DNA from: Alphaproteobacteria bacterium BRH_c36
GTDB taxonomy: Bacteria; Pseudomonadota; Alphaproteobacteria; Rhizobiales; Hyphomicrobiaceae
Reading direction: 5' to 3'
NCBI GenBank assembly: GCA_001516065.1
Contig: LOEV01000142.1
Coordinates: 1-41,305 of the forward strand
Length of the DNA: 41,305 nucleotides
Shown: positions 16,064 to 24,078 of the stretch, in pieces
How the letters are laid out: the number at the start of each line of letters is the position of its first letter
Numbering within the stretch: the stretch's first letter is position 1
Notes under the pieces: model-generated
Seen by the model: only the letters and a program-made list of their open reading frames with translations
Database searches by the model: none
Told to the model about the DNA's origin: nothing
Translations under genes and position numbers: made by a program

Positions 16064-16300
16064 TGCGGCCTGTCAGTGGCGGCATTCCTGAAAGGCGTAA
16101 GGCAGGGCCTGAAGGGACAACGTAGGGTACGAACGGCTCGGTTTGCACATGTACAAAGGTGCATAACGCTTCGGTTCCGACGCTGGGCGTGTGGAGCCGG
16201 GAGCGCCGGTTTGCACTTATTGACAGTGTTCGCTCAGCCGCAGGACGGCATATACATGGCCACTGGGGAAACTGGAAAACGCACTCAAGGAGTGGCCTGC
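16064..16300. promoter_or_regulatory. Divergent control region between propeller gene and cytochrome/xoxF block
   Basis: This 237-base region must drive both the minus-strand propeller operon and the plus-strand cytochrome operon. It contains a direct repeat, CGGTTTGCACAT (16139-16150) and CGGTTTGCACTT (16207-16218), 68 bases apart. There is also a short inverted pair TGCAC/GTGCA (16144-16148 and 16159-16163) and a TTGACA at 16220-16225. No well-spaced -10 for that TTGACA is evident. These could be sites for the response regulator encoded at 21960-22622, but that is a guess. Confidence 0.5.
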
Positions 16301-16729
16301 ATGGAATTTATTCGTAGCCGTACGGCGACTTTGGCGGTCTGCCTCGCGTTGCTGGCGGGGACGACCATGGTTAACGCGCACGGCGATGTAACGCCGCAAC
16401 CGGTCGATACATCGGGGCTGGAGCCGCTTGGTGAAGAGTGGCTGACAAAGAATCCGTATCGTGGCAATGCCAGAGCACTGGAAATCGGTACGTCGGGCTA
16501 CGCGCAGAACTGCGCGCGCTGCCATGGCCTGCAGGTGATCTCCGGCGGACTGTCGCCGGACCTGCGTTACCTCGACAAGGGTGACGATGGCGACGAGTGG
16601 TTTATCGAGCGCATCCGTCATGGCGCGACGGTGAACGGAATCACGCGTATGCCGGCATTCGAAGGCATGCTGAACCAGGAAGCGATGTGGGCAATCCGGT
16701 CCTATGTCGAATCAAAGCACGAAGAATGA
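16301..16729 (+). CDS. xoxG: Cytochrome c-550, PedF/XoxG type
   Basis: This periplasmic monohaem cytochrome c is the likely electron acceptor of XoxF. It has 142 residues: signal peptide (1-26, ending VNAHG), the family opening HGDVTPQPVDTSGLEPLGEEW, a haem site C71-A-R-C74-H75, a GGLSPDLRYLD segment, and a candidate axial methionine at M117 in ITRMPAFEG. This layout matches the cytochrome c-550 called PedF next to pseudomonad alcohol dehydrogenases. I chose the ATG at 16301 because AAGGAG lies about 9 bases upstream; the frame is open far upstream, but those codons lie antisense to the propeller gene. Its stop overlaps the next start by ATGA. The symbol xoxG is by role and position; pedF would be equally defensible. 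Confidence 0.88.
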   Translation: MEFIRSRTATLAVCLALLAGTTMVNAHGDVTPQPVDTSGLEPLGEEWLTKNPYRGNARALEIGTSGYAQNCARCHGLQVISGGLSPDLRYLDKGDDGDEWFIERIRHGATVNGITRMPAFEGMLNQEAMWAIRSYVESKHEE

Positions 16730-17613
16730 GCGTTTCCTTCCCAGCGAGTCTGGCAGGGTGCCGCGGCTGGGGCCTCCTGGCCGCTGCGCTTTTCTGCCTC
16801 GGTTTCGCAGCGGCAGGTGCTGCGCAAGCGCGCCCGCTCGATGAGGTGCGCGAGGACGGTTCGCTCAGGGTCGTCGTTTACACCGATTTCAAGCCGTTCG
16901 CCTGGGAGACCGAGGAGGGCAAGGTGGTCGGGATCGATGCGGACATCGCACGTGCCATCGCGCAGAAGCTAGGTATCAAGGCCGACATCATCGCACGCGG
17001 CGCAGGCGAGGAGGTCGACGACGACATCCGCTCGAACATCTGGCAGGGCCCGAGAACCGGCGGCGTCAAAGGCGATGTCCTGATGCACGTGCCGATGGAC
17101 CGCGAACTCATCGCACGCAACAACCTCGCGGCGATTTCCAATGCCTACTATCATGAGCACGTCATCCTGGCGCTGAAGACCGATGTGCTTGGTGCGGATG
17201 CAACTCTCGATGCATTCGCCGACGGCAAGAGCAACAAGATTGCCTGTCAATTCGCGACCTCGACGCACTATTTCCTGGCCTTTACCCAGGATGGCAAGCT
17301 GCGCAACAATGTCAGCCCGTTCGTGAAGTTCGAGGGTGCTGCGGAAAACTTCCTCGAAGGCGGCAGTGCGGGACTGATGGGCCGGCGCGCGCAGATCGAG
17401 GCCGCTCTACACGGCAAGGACCTTCAGCTCCAGTTCTCCGAACCGGAGTTTCCCGATACGTTGCGCTCGAAATGGAACATCGGTACGGCAGTCAGGGAAG
17501 ACAGCCGCGATCTTGGATACGCCATTGGTGGAGCTCTCAGCGAGATGAAATCGAGCGGTGAATTGGCCAAGATCTTCGAGAAGTACGGCGTCAGCTACGT
17601 CGCGCCGAAGTAA
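16726..17613 (+). CDS. xoxJ: Quinoprotein-associated periplasmic substrate-binding protein (XoxJ-like)
   Basis: This is a 295-residue periplasmic protein of the solute-binding type III family, as found beside methanol dehydrogenases (MoxJ/XoxJ). It has a signal peptide ending near AAQARPL, then DGSLRVVVYTDFKPFAWETEEGKVVGIDADIARAIAQKLG, the classic lobe-1 start, and a second-lobe return with FEGAAENFLEGGSAGLMGRRAQIEAAL. It ends GELAKIFEKYGVSYVAPK. There is no ABC permease or ATPase nearby, so it is unlikely to be a transporter component; XoxJ is thought to assist maturation or activation of XoxF. The ATG overlaps the cytochrome stop by 4 bases, so the two are translationally coupled. Confidence 0.86.
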   Translation: MSVSFPASLAGCRGWGLLAAALFCLGFAAAGAAQARPLDEVREDGSLRVVVYTDFKPFAWETEEGKVVGIDADIARAIAQKLGIKADIIARGAGEEVDDDIRSNIWQGPRTGGVKGDVLMHVPMDRELIARNNLAAISNAYYHEHVILALKTDVLGADATLDAFADGKSNKIACQFATSTHYFLAFTQDGKLRNNVSPFVKFEGAAENFLEGGSAGLMGRRAQIEAALHGKDLQLQFSEPEFPDTLRSKWNIGTAVREDSRDLGYAIGGALSEMKSSGELAKIFEKYGVSYVAPK

Positions 17614-17803
17614 TAGAGTCCGGGGCGGCGCAGGCCAGCAATAGCTTGCTTTCCGGTTGCACTTGGCGGTGTCGCCTGGCGAGAAAACTTCTAACTTTCA
17701 ACGTTCGCCCGCGGCCGCGTTTCGAACACTTACGGTATCGGTATGTACGGCCTTGCGAAGCATGGTATCCTTTTTTCAACATCAATGCAGACGCGAACGG
17801 GTG

Positions 17804-18664
17804 ATGAACATGCGCCGCCGGACCTCATCCTTGATCCTTTCGATTCTGTCATTGGGACTCATTGTGCCTGGACCGGTCATTCCCGTACCAGTCGTACATG
17901 CGGGCGAACAGGCTGTGGAACAGGCCGATCCGCTCAACTCGCCGATGTGGGAGGAAATGCGCACGCAGTTCTTCGGCGAAGGGCGCTACAAGTTCGATGC
18001 GCGCGTCAAGGTCAGCGTTCCAAGCGTCGTTGAAAATCAGGCGCAGGTGCCGGTGACGGTCGATGCACGTGAACTGCCCGATGTCCGCAAGGTCGTCGTG
18101 TTTGCCGATCTCAATCCCGTCCAGCATGCCCTGACGCTGACGCCGCACGATGCCGCGCCCTACGTCGCATTCCGCATGAAGGTCGAGCAGGCGACGCCGG
18201 TTCGCGCGGCAGCCTTGACGGGGGATGGCGTCTGGCACGTCGGCGGCCAGTACCTGGAAGCTGCAGGCGGAGGATGCTCGTCACCGGCAATGGCGCGCAA
18301 TAAGCCGGACTGGTCACTGACGGTGGGCAATACGCGTGGACGTGCGTGGCGTCAGGCCGACGGCATGTCGCGGCTGCGCATGACGATCAAGCATCCGATG
18401 GATACGGGGCTTACGCGCGACAATATTCCAGCCTTCTTCATCGAGCAGCTGCGCGTGCGTTCGACGAGCGGCAAGTTCTTGGCGACCATCGAGATGCGTG
18501 AGCCGGTGAGCGAAGATCCGACGCTGACGATGCTGGTGCGCCAGCCGCTCGGGGAAAAGCTGATCGGTGTCGAGGGCCGCGATATAGGCGGGAATGTTTT
18601 TTCATCGAAAATCGATACAACGTGGCGTGAGAGCCGTCTCGACAACTCGAAGAGAGCGGAGTAG
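17804..18664 (+). CDS. Quinoprotein dehydrogenase-associated SoxYZ-like carrier protein
   Basis: This is a secreted protein of about 286 residues that fuses SoxY-like and SoxZ-like halves. After the signal peptide (ending near VVHAGEQ) comes a SoxY-like region (EEMRTQFFGEGRYKFD, PSVVENQAQVPVTVDAREL, VVVFADLNPVQHALT) ending in GGGCSSPA, the counterpart of the SoxY sulfur-carrying cysteine tail. A SoxZ-like region follows (MTIKHPMDTGLTRD, IPAFFIEQLRV, LFLA-type strands). Homologues sit in PQQ-dehydrogenase loci rather than sulfur-oxidation loci, and what they carry is unknown. The start is one of GTG 17801, ATG 17804 or ATG 17810; the ribosome site is weak. It lies 190 bases after xoxJ, so an internal promoter is possible. 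Confidence 0.86.
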   Translation: MNMRRRTSSLILSILSLGLIVPGPVIPVPVVHAGEQAVEQADPLNSPMWEEMRTQFFGEGRYKFDARVKVSVPSVVENQAQVPVTVDARELPDVRKVVVFADLNPVQHALTLTPHDAAPYVAFRMKVEQATPVRAAALTGDGVWHVGGQYLEAAGGGCSSPAMARNKPDWSLTVGNTRGRAWRQADGMSRLRMTIKHPMDTGLTRDNIPAFFIEQLRVRSTSGKFLATIEMREPVSEDPTLTMLVRQPLGEKLIGVEGRDIGGNVFSSKIDTTWRESRLDNSKRAE

Positions 18665-18670
18665 CGGCGC

Positions 18671-19675
18671 TTGACTTGCGGGTTTGACAGTAGGCGGGAC
18701 CGGCCCGCGTTATCGGTTGACCGGAGGGGCTTTTTGAAGAGTGCGGGCGTTGCCGGCGGCCTCGCGTTCCTGCCGATGTTCGCGCTCGAAGCGGCGCCCT
18801 TGCGATACTCGATGAAGCCCGTAGAGATCGCACCCGGCGCCTGGATGCTGACCGGCGTCGATGAAGCCATCACGCGCGAAAACGGCGGTGCAATCGCCAA
18901 CATCACCATTCTCGATACCTCCGAGGGCGCGGTCGTGATCGATACCGGGCCTTCGCGGCGGTATGGGGTGCAGCTTGCGGAAACAGCCAGGGAACTCACT
19001 GGAAAACCAGTGGTGCGAGCCTTCATCACGCACTTCCATCCCGACCATGTGTTCGGCAGCCAGGCGTTCGGGGCGAAGACCTTGGCGGCGCCGGCCGGCG
19101 TGGTCGAGGGTTTGAAGCGCGCGGGCGACGATTTCGCCTCGGCGATGTATTACCTGGCCGGGGACTGGATGCGCGGCACCGAGGTCGTGCTGCCGGAACA
19201 ATTCGTGGAAACGGGCGTGGAGGACATCGGCCAGCGGCGCATTCGCACGCTGGTTCTGGGCGGGCACACCGACTGCGACCTTGCCATCTTCGACGAAGCG
19301 AGCGGCCTGCTCATTGCCGGAGATCTCGCGTTCCTCGACCGTGCGCCGACGACGCCGCATGCCGACCTGCCTGTCTGGCAAGCCTCTCTCAAGACGCTGA
19401 GCGAGACATCGTTTTCCGGCCTCGTGCCCGGCCATGGCCCGATGGAAATGACACCGCGGGCGCTGCGCCAAACGGGGGACTGGCTGAAGTCCATCGAGGA
19501 ACTCATCGGCGGGGCGTTCGATCGCGGACTCGATATGAACGAAGCCATGCAGGAGCCGCTGCCCGCGTGGACGCAAAAAATCGCACTGGCGCGTTATGAA
19601 TACGAACGGTCCGTCATGCATTTTTATCCGAAGCTCGAAGCCGATCTGTGGCCGCGAGTCGACCGGCAGGACTAG
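18671..19675 (+). CDS. Quinoprotein relay zinc metallohydrolase (SoxH-like, MBL fold)
   Basis: This is a 334-residue metallo-beta-lactamase-fold protein. The zinc motif HFHPDH is in ITHFHPDHVFG, followed by GHTDCDLAIFD, LLIAGDLAFLD and LVPGHGP, supplying the usual second-sphere ligands. It has a Tat-type signal, DRRGFLKSAGVAGG, at about residues 17-31. The start is a TTG at 18671 with GGAG upstream; no ATG precedes the twin arginine, so a non-ATG start is required. It begins 6 bases after the SoxYZ-like carrier stop, and the two are a recurring pair in PQQ-dehydrogenase clusters. Export by Tat suggests folding with its metal before secretion. The substrate is unknown; hydrolysis of an adduct on the SoxYZ-like cysteine is a reasonable guess. 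Confidence 0.87.
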   Translation: MTCGFDSRRDRPALSVDRRGFLKSAGVAGGLAFLPMFALEAAPLRYSMKPVEIAPGAWMLTGVDEAITRENGGAIANITILDTSEGAVVIDTGPSRRYGVQLAETARELTGKPVVRAFITHFHPDHVFGSQAFGAKTLAAPAGVVEGLKRAGDDFASAMYYLAGDWMRGTEVVLPEQFVETGVEDIGQRRIRTLVLGGHTDCDLAIFDEASGLLIAGDLAFLDRAPTTPHADLPVWQASLKTLSETSFSGLVPGHGPMEMTPRALRQTGDWLKSIEELIGGAFDRGLDMNEAMQEPLPAWTQKIALARYEYERSVMHFYPKLEADLWPRVDRQD

Positions 19676-20024
19676 CAATCGATTCGATCTCAGACGAGCA
19701 TCCAGGGAAGTCGGCGCATCGGCCTGCTGCTGCTCGTGCACGCCATCCAGCGACCCTTTTTCCGCTCATGTACTATTTGGCAATTAGAGCGTCTGGGGAC
19801 CTGCGCTACGTTAGCGCAGGCTCGCTTTCGATTAAGCAGAGCCGGCGACGGAAGGGATGAAGTCAATAGTTGATTGCGTTGGCCTTCATCGCCTCACGAT
19901 CGCCGAAGGTCCTCCCGGGCCAAGCAAGTATCACACCATGGAACTCCACCTGGAAATTTCGTTTCCGGGTGCGATGACTGACGTGAAATTCGGTAACCAG
20001 ATACAACCAAGGGGAACGCCGAAA
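19676..20024 (+). promoter_or_regulatory. 349-base xoxF leader and promoter region
   Basis: There is no independent gene here. It contains a perfect hairpin, CCTGCGCTA-CGT-TAGCGCAGG (19800-19820), without a following T-run, and AT-richer DNA around 19765-19790 (TACTATTTGGCAATTAGAG). The xoxF frame is open back to an ATG at 19857, but the signal peptide begins at 20025. The length suggests a long 5' leader or complex promoter, as is common for highly expressed methanol dehydrogenases. Confidence 0.5.
19800..19820 (+). repeat. Perfect 9-bp hairpin upstream of xoxF
   Basis: CCTGCGCTA (19800-19808), a 3-base loop and TAGCGCAGG (19812-19820). It is 205 bases upstream of the xoxF start. It could be an operator palindrome or an RNA hairpin in the leader; without a T-run it is not a canonical terminator. 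Confidence 0.6.
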
Positions 20025-21782
20025 ATGAGGAAGTGGCTTCTGACCGCTAGCGCACTCGCGTTGACGGTAGCGGTTTCGCAGCCGTCGCTTGCCGATGTCA
20101 CGATCGACGACATCGTCAACGACGCAACAACGAGCAACGACGTTGTCAGTTACGGACTGGGTACGCAGGGGCAGCGCTACAGCCCGCTCAACAAGATCAA
20201 CAAGGACAACGTGGCGCAGATAGTTCCTGCGTGGACCATGTCGCTTGGCGGCGAGAAGATGCGTGGCCAGGAAACCCAGCCGCTCGTCAAGGACGGCGTG
20301 ATGTACATCACCGGCTCCTACAGCCGCGCCTGGGCCATCGATACCAAGACAGGCGACGAATTGTGGCAGTACGACGCGCGTCTGCCCGAGGGTATTCTAC
20401 CATGCTGCGACGTGATCAATCGCGGCGGCGCGCTCATCGGCGACAAATTCATCTTCGGTACCCTCGACGCCCAGCTCGTCGCACTCGACAGCAAGTCCGG
20501 CAAGGTCGTCTGGAAGCAGAAGATCGACGACTACAAGAAGGGCTACTCATACACGGCTGCTCCGCTGATCGTTCCTTCGGACGCGCACGGTCCGCTGCTC
20601 GTGACGGGCGTGTCGGGCGGTGAATTCGGCATCATCGGCCGCGTGGAAGCCCGGAAGGCCGAAACCGGCGAACTCGTCTGGTCGCGCCCGACGATCGAAG
20701 GCCATATGGGCATGCTCAATGGCAAAGAATCGACAATGACCGGCAAGAAGAACGAGTCCTGGCCGGGCGATCTGTGGAAGACGGGCGGCGCGGCCACTTG
20801 GCTCGGCGGCACCTACGATGCTGAAACAAAGCAGATCTTCTTTGGAACCGGAAACCCGGCTCCGTGGAACAGTCACATGCGCCCCGGCGACAACAAGTGG
20901 TCAACTGCCCGCATTGCGATCAACCCGGAAAACGGCGAGATCAACTGGGGCTTCCAGACGACGCCAAACGATGGCTGGGACTATGACGGCGTCAACGAAC
21001 TCGTTTCGTTCGACCTCGACGGAACGAAGGCTGCAGCGACCGCCGACCGAAACGGGTACTTCTACGTCCTGAACCGCGAGAACGGAAAGTTCATCCGCGG
21101 GTTTCCGTTCGTCGAGCAGATCACCTGGGCAAAGGGCCTTGATGAAAATGGCCGTCCTATCTACGACCCGGCGAACCGTCCCGGCGATCCGACCAAGTCG
21201 AAAGACGGCAAGAAGGGCTCTTCGGTCTTCGTCGTACCGAGCTTCCTCGGCGGCAAGAACTGGATGCCCATGGCCTACTCGCCCGACACCAAGCTGTTCT
21301 ACGTTCCCGCCAACGAATGGGGCATGGACCTTTGGAACGAGCCGGTGACCTACAAAGCCGGTGCCGCCTACCTCGGCGCAGGCTTCACCATCAAGCCGAT
21401 TTTCGAAGATCACATCGGTGCCCTGAAGGCGATCGATCCCGCAACCGGCAAGATCGTCTGGTCGATGAAGAACAAGGCTCCGCTCTGGGGCGGCGTTCTG
21501 ACCACGGCTGGCGGTCTCGTCATCACCGGTACGCCCGAAGGCTACCTCAAGGCGCTCGACGCCAAAACGGGTGAGGAACTTTGGAAGTTCAACACCGGTT
21601 CGGGCATCGTCGGTTCGCCGATCACCTGGGAAGAGGGCGGCGAGCAGATGCTGACCGTCGTATCCGGCTGGGGCGGTGCGGTTCCATTGTGGGGCGGTGA
21701 AGTCGCCAAGACGGTTGCCCACTTGAACCAGGGCGGGATGGTCTGGACATTCAAGCTGCCGAAGTCGGTAGCGTCGAAGTAA
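20025..21782 (+). CDS. xoxF: Lanthanide-dependent PQQ methanol/alcohol dehydrogenase XoxF
   Basis: This enzyme oxidises methanol (and likely other short alcohols) in the periplasm, using pyrroloquinoline quinone and a lanthanide ion and passing electrons to cytochrome c. It has 585 residues, the XoxF length. It has a signal peptide (1-23, ending SLADV), the vicinal cysteine pair C127-C128 in [12 protein letters not shown], repeated propeller tryptophan motifs ([40 protein letters not shown]), metal ligands E200 (GGEFG) and N277 (GTGNPAPWN), and W318-D319-Y320-D321. The second aspartate, D321, two residues after the catalytic one, is the hallmark of lanthanide-dependent enzymes; calcium-type MxaF has alanine there. 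I chose the ATG at 20025 (AAGGGG upstream) since it begins the signal peptide. No MxaI small subunit is present. The exact XoxF clade cannot be settled by eye. Confidence 0.95.
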   Translation: MRKWLLTASALALTVAVSQPSLADVTIDDIVNDATTSNDVVSYGLGTQGQRYSPLNKINKDNVAQIVPAWTMSLGGEKMRGQETQPLVKDGVMYITGSYSRAWAIDTKTGDELWQYDARLPEGILPCCDVINRGGALIGDKFIFGTLDAQLVALDSKSGKVVWKQKIDDYKKGYSYTAAPLIVPSDAHGPLLVTGVSGGEFGIIGRVEARKAETGELVWSRPTIEGHMGMLNGKESTMTGKKNESWPGDLWKTGGAATWLGGTYDAETKQIFFGTGNPAPWNSHMRPGDNKWSTARIAINPENGEINWGFQTTPNDGWDYDGVNELVSFDLDGTKAAATADRNGYFYVLNRENGKFIRGFPFVEQITWAKGLDENGRPIYDPANRPGDPTKSKDGKKGSSVFVVPSFLGGKNWMPMAYSPDTKLFYVPANEWGMDLWNEPVTYKAGAAYLGAGFTIKPIFEDHIGALKAIDPATGKIVWSMKNKAPLWGGVLTTAGGLVITGTPEGYLKALDAKTGEELWKFNTGSGIVGSPITWEEGGEQMLTVVSGWGGAVPLWGGEVAKTVAHLNQGGMVWTFKLPKSVASK

Positions 21783-21824
21783 GACCGCGATAGCCTCATA
21801 TAGTCGGACATGACACGACGACAG

Positions 21825-21857
21825 GGGTAAGCGGTTTCCCAGCCGCTTACCCTTTTC
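21825..21857 (+). terminator. Rho-independent terminator of xoxF
   Basis: GGGTAAGCGG (21826-21835), an 8-base loop and CCGCTTACCC (21844-21853) form a perfect 10-bp stem followed by TTTTC. It lies 43 bases after the xoxF stop and closes the cytochrome-to-xoxF block. Confidence 0.93.
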
Positions 21858-21959
21858 TGCTTCCAACATCTGCTATCCGCCGACTTGAAGTTTCATTCGT
21901 GAAGGCTACACTTGATGATCACTGCCGCCGCAGCAGCGCATGCACTGGAAACCTACACG

Positions 21960-22622
21960 ATGCCGGAGAGCTTTCTCGTCGTTGACGATCATCCGCTATT
22001 TCTTGATGCCATGAAGCTGGCGATTCACACGGCTTTTCCGCAAGCCGATATCGCGGAAGCGGACTCCCTTTCATCGGCAATTGCTACGATCGACAAGGGA
22101 GGCAGCTTCGATCTCGTCCTGCTCGATCTCAATATGCCGGGCACGCGCGGCTTCGAAGGCCTTCTCGAGTTGCGCGCACGCTATCCGAAATTGCCTGTGG
22201 TGATCGTGTCGGCGATCGACGAGGCGGAGACGATCCACCGAGCCATGACCTGTGGGGCATCGGGTTATATCTCGAAGGCCGTTCGCAAGCCGGAGCTTGT
22301 CGGTGCCATACAGGGTGTCATGAATGGCGAAGTGTGTTTGCCTTCGGGATACCAGCCACCCGATTTGATTGCCGGTGAAACGGCCAAGGCGATTGCCAAG
22401 CTGAAGCAGTTGACGCCGCAACAGTTGCGTGTGTTGAACATGCTGAAGCAGGGCCTGCTCAACAAGCAGATCGCTCATGAACTCAACGTCGGAGAGACGA
22501 CCGTCAAGGCGCACGTCTCGGAGATCCTGCGCAAGCTTGGGGTCGCCTCAAGGACGCAGGCGGTGATCGAAGTCTCCAAGGTGACGTTGCCCCAAGAGAA
22601 GCCTTCGGACGCGGAGTCTTGA
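21960..22622 (+). CDS. NarL/LuxR-family response regulator
   Basis: This is a two-component transcription regulator of 220 residues. The receiver domain opens FLVVDDHPLFLDAMK, with phosphorylation aspartate D56 in LVLLDLNMPG and the conserved lysine in GYISKAVRK. The C-terminal helix-turn-helix covers LTPQQLRVLNMLKQGLLNKQIAHELNVGETTVKAHVSEILRKLG. It resembles the AgmR/ErbR-type regulators that control PQQ-dependent alcohol oxidation in pseudomonads. The listed ATG at 21960 (GGAAA upstream) puts the first beta strand at the N-terminus; an ATG at 21915 with GAAGG upstream would add 15 residues. It lies just after the xoxF terminator and convergent to a hybrid kinase, its likely partner. Regulation of xoxF is inferred from position. 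Confidence 0.9.
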   Translation: MPESFLVVDDHPLFLDAMKLAIHTAFPQADIAEADSLSSAIATIDKGGSFDLVLLDLNMPGTRGFEGLLELRARYPKLPVVIVSAIDEAETIHRAMTCGASGYISKAVRKPELVGAIQGVMNGEVCLPSGYQPPDLIAGETAKAIAKLKQLTPQQLRVLNMLKQGLLNKQIAHELNVGETTVKAHVSEILRKLGVASRTQAVIEVSKVTLPQEKPSDAES

Positions 22623-22677
22623 GGCTGTCGCTGGTTGCGCGACGGCGGGACCGATGAGTTCCCTAACGCTTGCCTTT

Positions 22678-24078
22678 CTAAGTCAGCAAATGGCGCATCA
22701 GCGCGCGTAGCTCCGCTGGCCGGATCGGCTTGCACAGGAGTTCGCAGCCCGCGGCCTTCACTGCATTGGCGGAGACCGTCCCGTGATCCGCGGTGATGAC
22801 GATCGCCGGGATGTCTGTGCCGAATGCCTGCCGCAGACGCGCGACGCCGGTCAGCCCGCAGGCATCGTCATCGAGATGATAATCGGCAAGAATGATGGAT
22901 GGCGCGCGCTCGCTCTCGACGATGTAGTTCTCGATCTGACCGAGATCGGTTGCGGGGAATGTCCGGCAGTTCCATTGCTCCAGAAGGGTCTTGGTCGCAG
23001 CGATGATGTCGAGATCGTTCTCGATAACCAGGACGTGGACGTCGGTGAAGCCGTACTGGTCTGAGGGTGAGCTGTGCGGGGTGCTTTTGATCGAAGAATT
23101 CTCCGATGATGAGGGTGCAAAGGGGACGACGATGCTGAAGGTCGAGCCCACCGCCGGGATGGTTTGAAGGTCGATCGAATGACCCAAGGCGTGAGCCATC
23201 CGCTTGACGATGAAGAGACCCAGACCGAAGCCACCGCTTCTTGCCGGCCTTTCGTTCGATCCGCTCTGGAACTCTTCGAAAATGCGCTCGCGGTCGGCTT
23301 CGGGAATTCCTGGTCCGGTGTCGGTCACCGAAATGCGGACCCCGTCTGCAACGCGTTCGGCTTCGAGCTCGATACTTCCCCTTGCGGTAAAGCGGACGGC
23401 GTTCGAAAGCAGGTTCTGCAAAATCCGGCGCAGCATCGCGGGGTCGGAAACGGCACTGAGCCCATTGGGAATGACCTCAAGGCGCAGTCCCTTCTCGGCC
23501 ACCAACGGGGCGAAATCCAGTTGCAGGGATTCAAACAGCCTCTTGAGGTTCAGTGGCCGTGGCGAAGGTAGGGTGACGCCGGTCTCGATCTTGGTGATGT
23601 CGAGCATCGTCCGCAGCAATTCTTCGACGGAGGACAGAGCGTGGTCGATCTGATGGGCCAGCTTGCGGTGCTCAATTATCTCGTTGCTCTCGCCCAGGGC
23701 CGAAAGCGTTAGGCGGGCGGCATGCAGCGGCTGCAACAGGTCGTGACCAACGGCGGTGAAAAAGCGGGTTTTCGCCTCATTGGCGCGTTCTGCTTCGTCG
23801 CGGGCGGCAACGAGTGCGTCGTTGGAGCGCTCCAGGCGGCCGAGCGCTTCCTGTAGTTCGTCGGTGCGCTGTCGAACCTGGTTCTCGAGGCCGATGGCGG
23901 CCGTAAACAGCGAATAGGAGTTGCCCTGCTGCTCGACGGAGCGCTCGACTCGCTCGATCAGTGCCGCGTTGATCTTGTTCAGCTTCTCAAGCTGGCGGCT
24001 GAGTTCGTGGGGCGAAGTCTGGTACATCAAGTTCAAGGAATCGCGGTTCGAGTTGTGAGTTGGAATTTCGAATTTCAC
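22678..24078 (-). CDS. Hybrid histidine kinase with C-terminal receiver domain, no membrane segment
   Basis: This 466-residue protein has an N-terminal coiled-coil-like helix (about 24-108), a HisKA site with H112 in FFTAVGHDLLQPLHAAR, an ATPase domain (N-box around NLLSNAVRF 222-230, DTGPGIP 253-259, GFGLGL 283-288) and a receiver domain (about 347-466) with D399 in ILADYHLDDDA and K450. There is no signal peptide, membrane helix, PAS or GAF domain, so it has no evident sensor of its own. Its start overlaps the stop of the FIST gene by 4 bases (ATGA), so it is made together with a candidate sensory protein. The H-D-L-L-Q-P-L-H-A box is the type seen in ErcS-like kinases near alcohol dehydrogenase genes. 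The likely output is the response regulator at 21960-22622. Confidence 0.92.
   Translation of the reverse strand: MKFEIPTHNSNRDSLNLMYQTSPHELSRQLEKLNKINAALIERVERSVEQQGNSYSLFTAAIGLENQVRQRTDELQEALGRLERSNDALVAARDEAERANEAKTRFFTAVGHDLLQPLHAARLTLSALGESNEIIEHRKLAHQIDHALSSVEELLRTMLDITKIETGVTLPSPRPLNLKRLFESLQLDFAPLVAEKGLRLEVIPNGLSAVSDPAMLRRILQNLLSNAVRFTARGSIELEAERVADGVRISVTDTGPGIPEADRERIFEEFQSGSNERPARSGGFGLGLFIVKRMAHALGHSIDLQTIPAVGSTFSIVVPFAPSSSENSSIKSTPHSSPSDQYGFTDVHVLVIENDLDIIAATKTLLEQWNCRTFPATDLGQIENYIVESERAPSIILADYHLDDDACGLTGVARLRQAFGTDIPAIVITADHGTVSANAVKAAGCELLCKPIRPAELRALMRHLLT

Noticed and set aside
15188-16300. A long open frame running into the cytochrome c gene on the plus strand
   Set aside because: It lies antisense to the beta-propeller gene, and the translation is low-complexity antisense-like sequence; a proper ribosome site and signal peptide begin at 16301.
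20025-21782. Calcium-dependent MxaF identity
   Set aside because: The extra aspartate D321 and the absence of mxaI indicate the lanthanide-dependent XoxF type.
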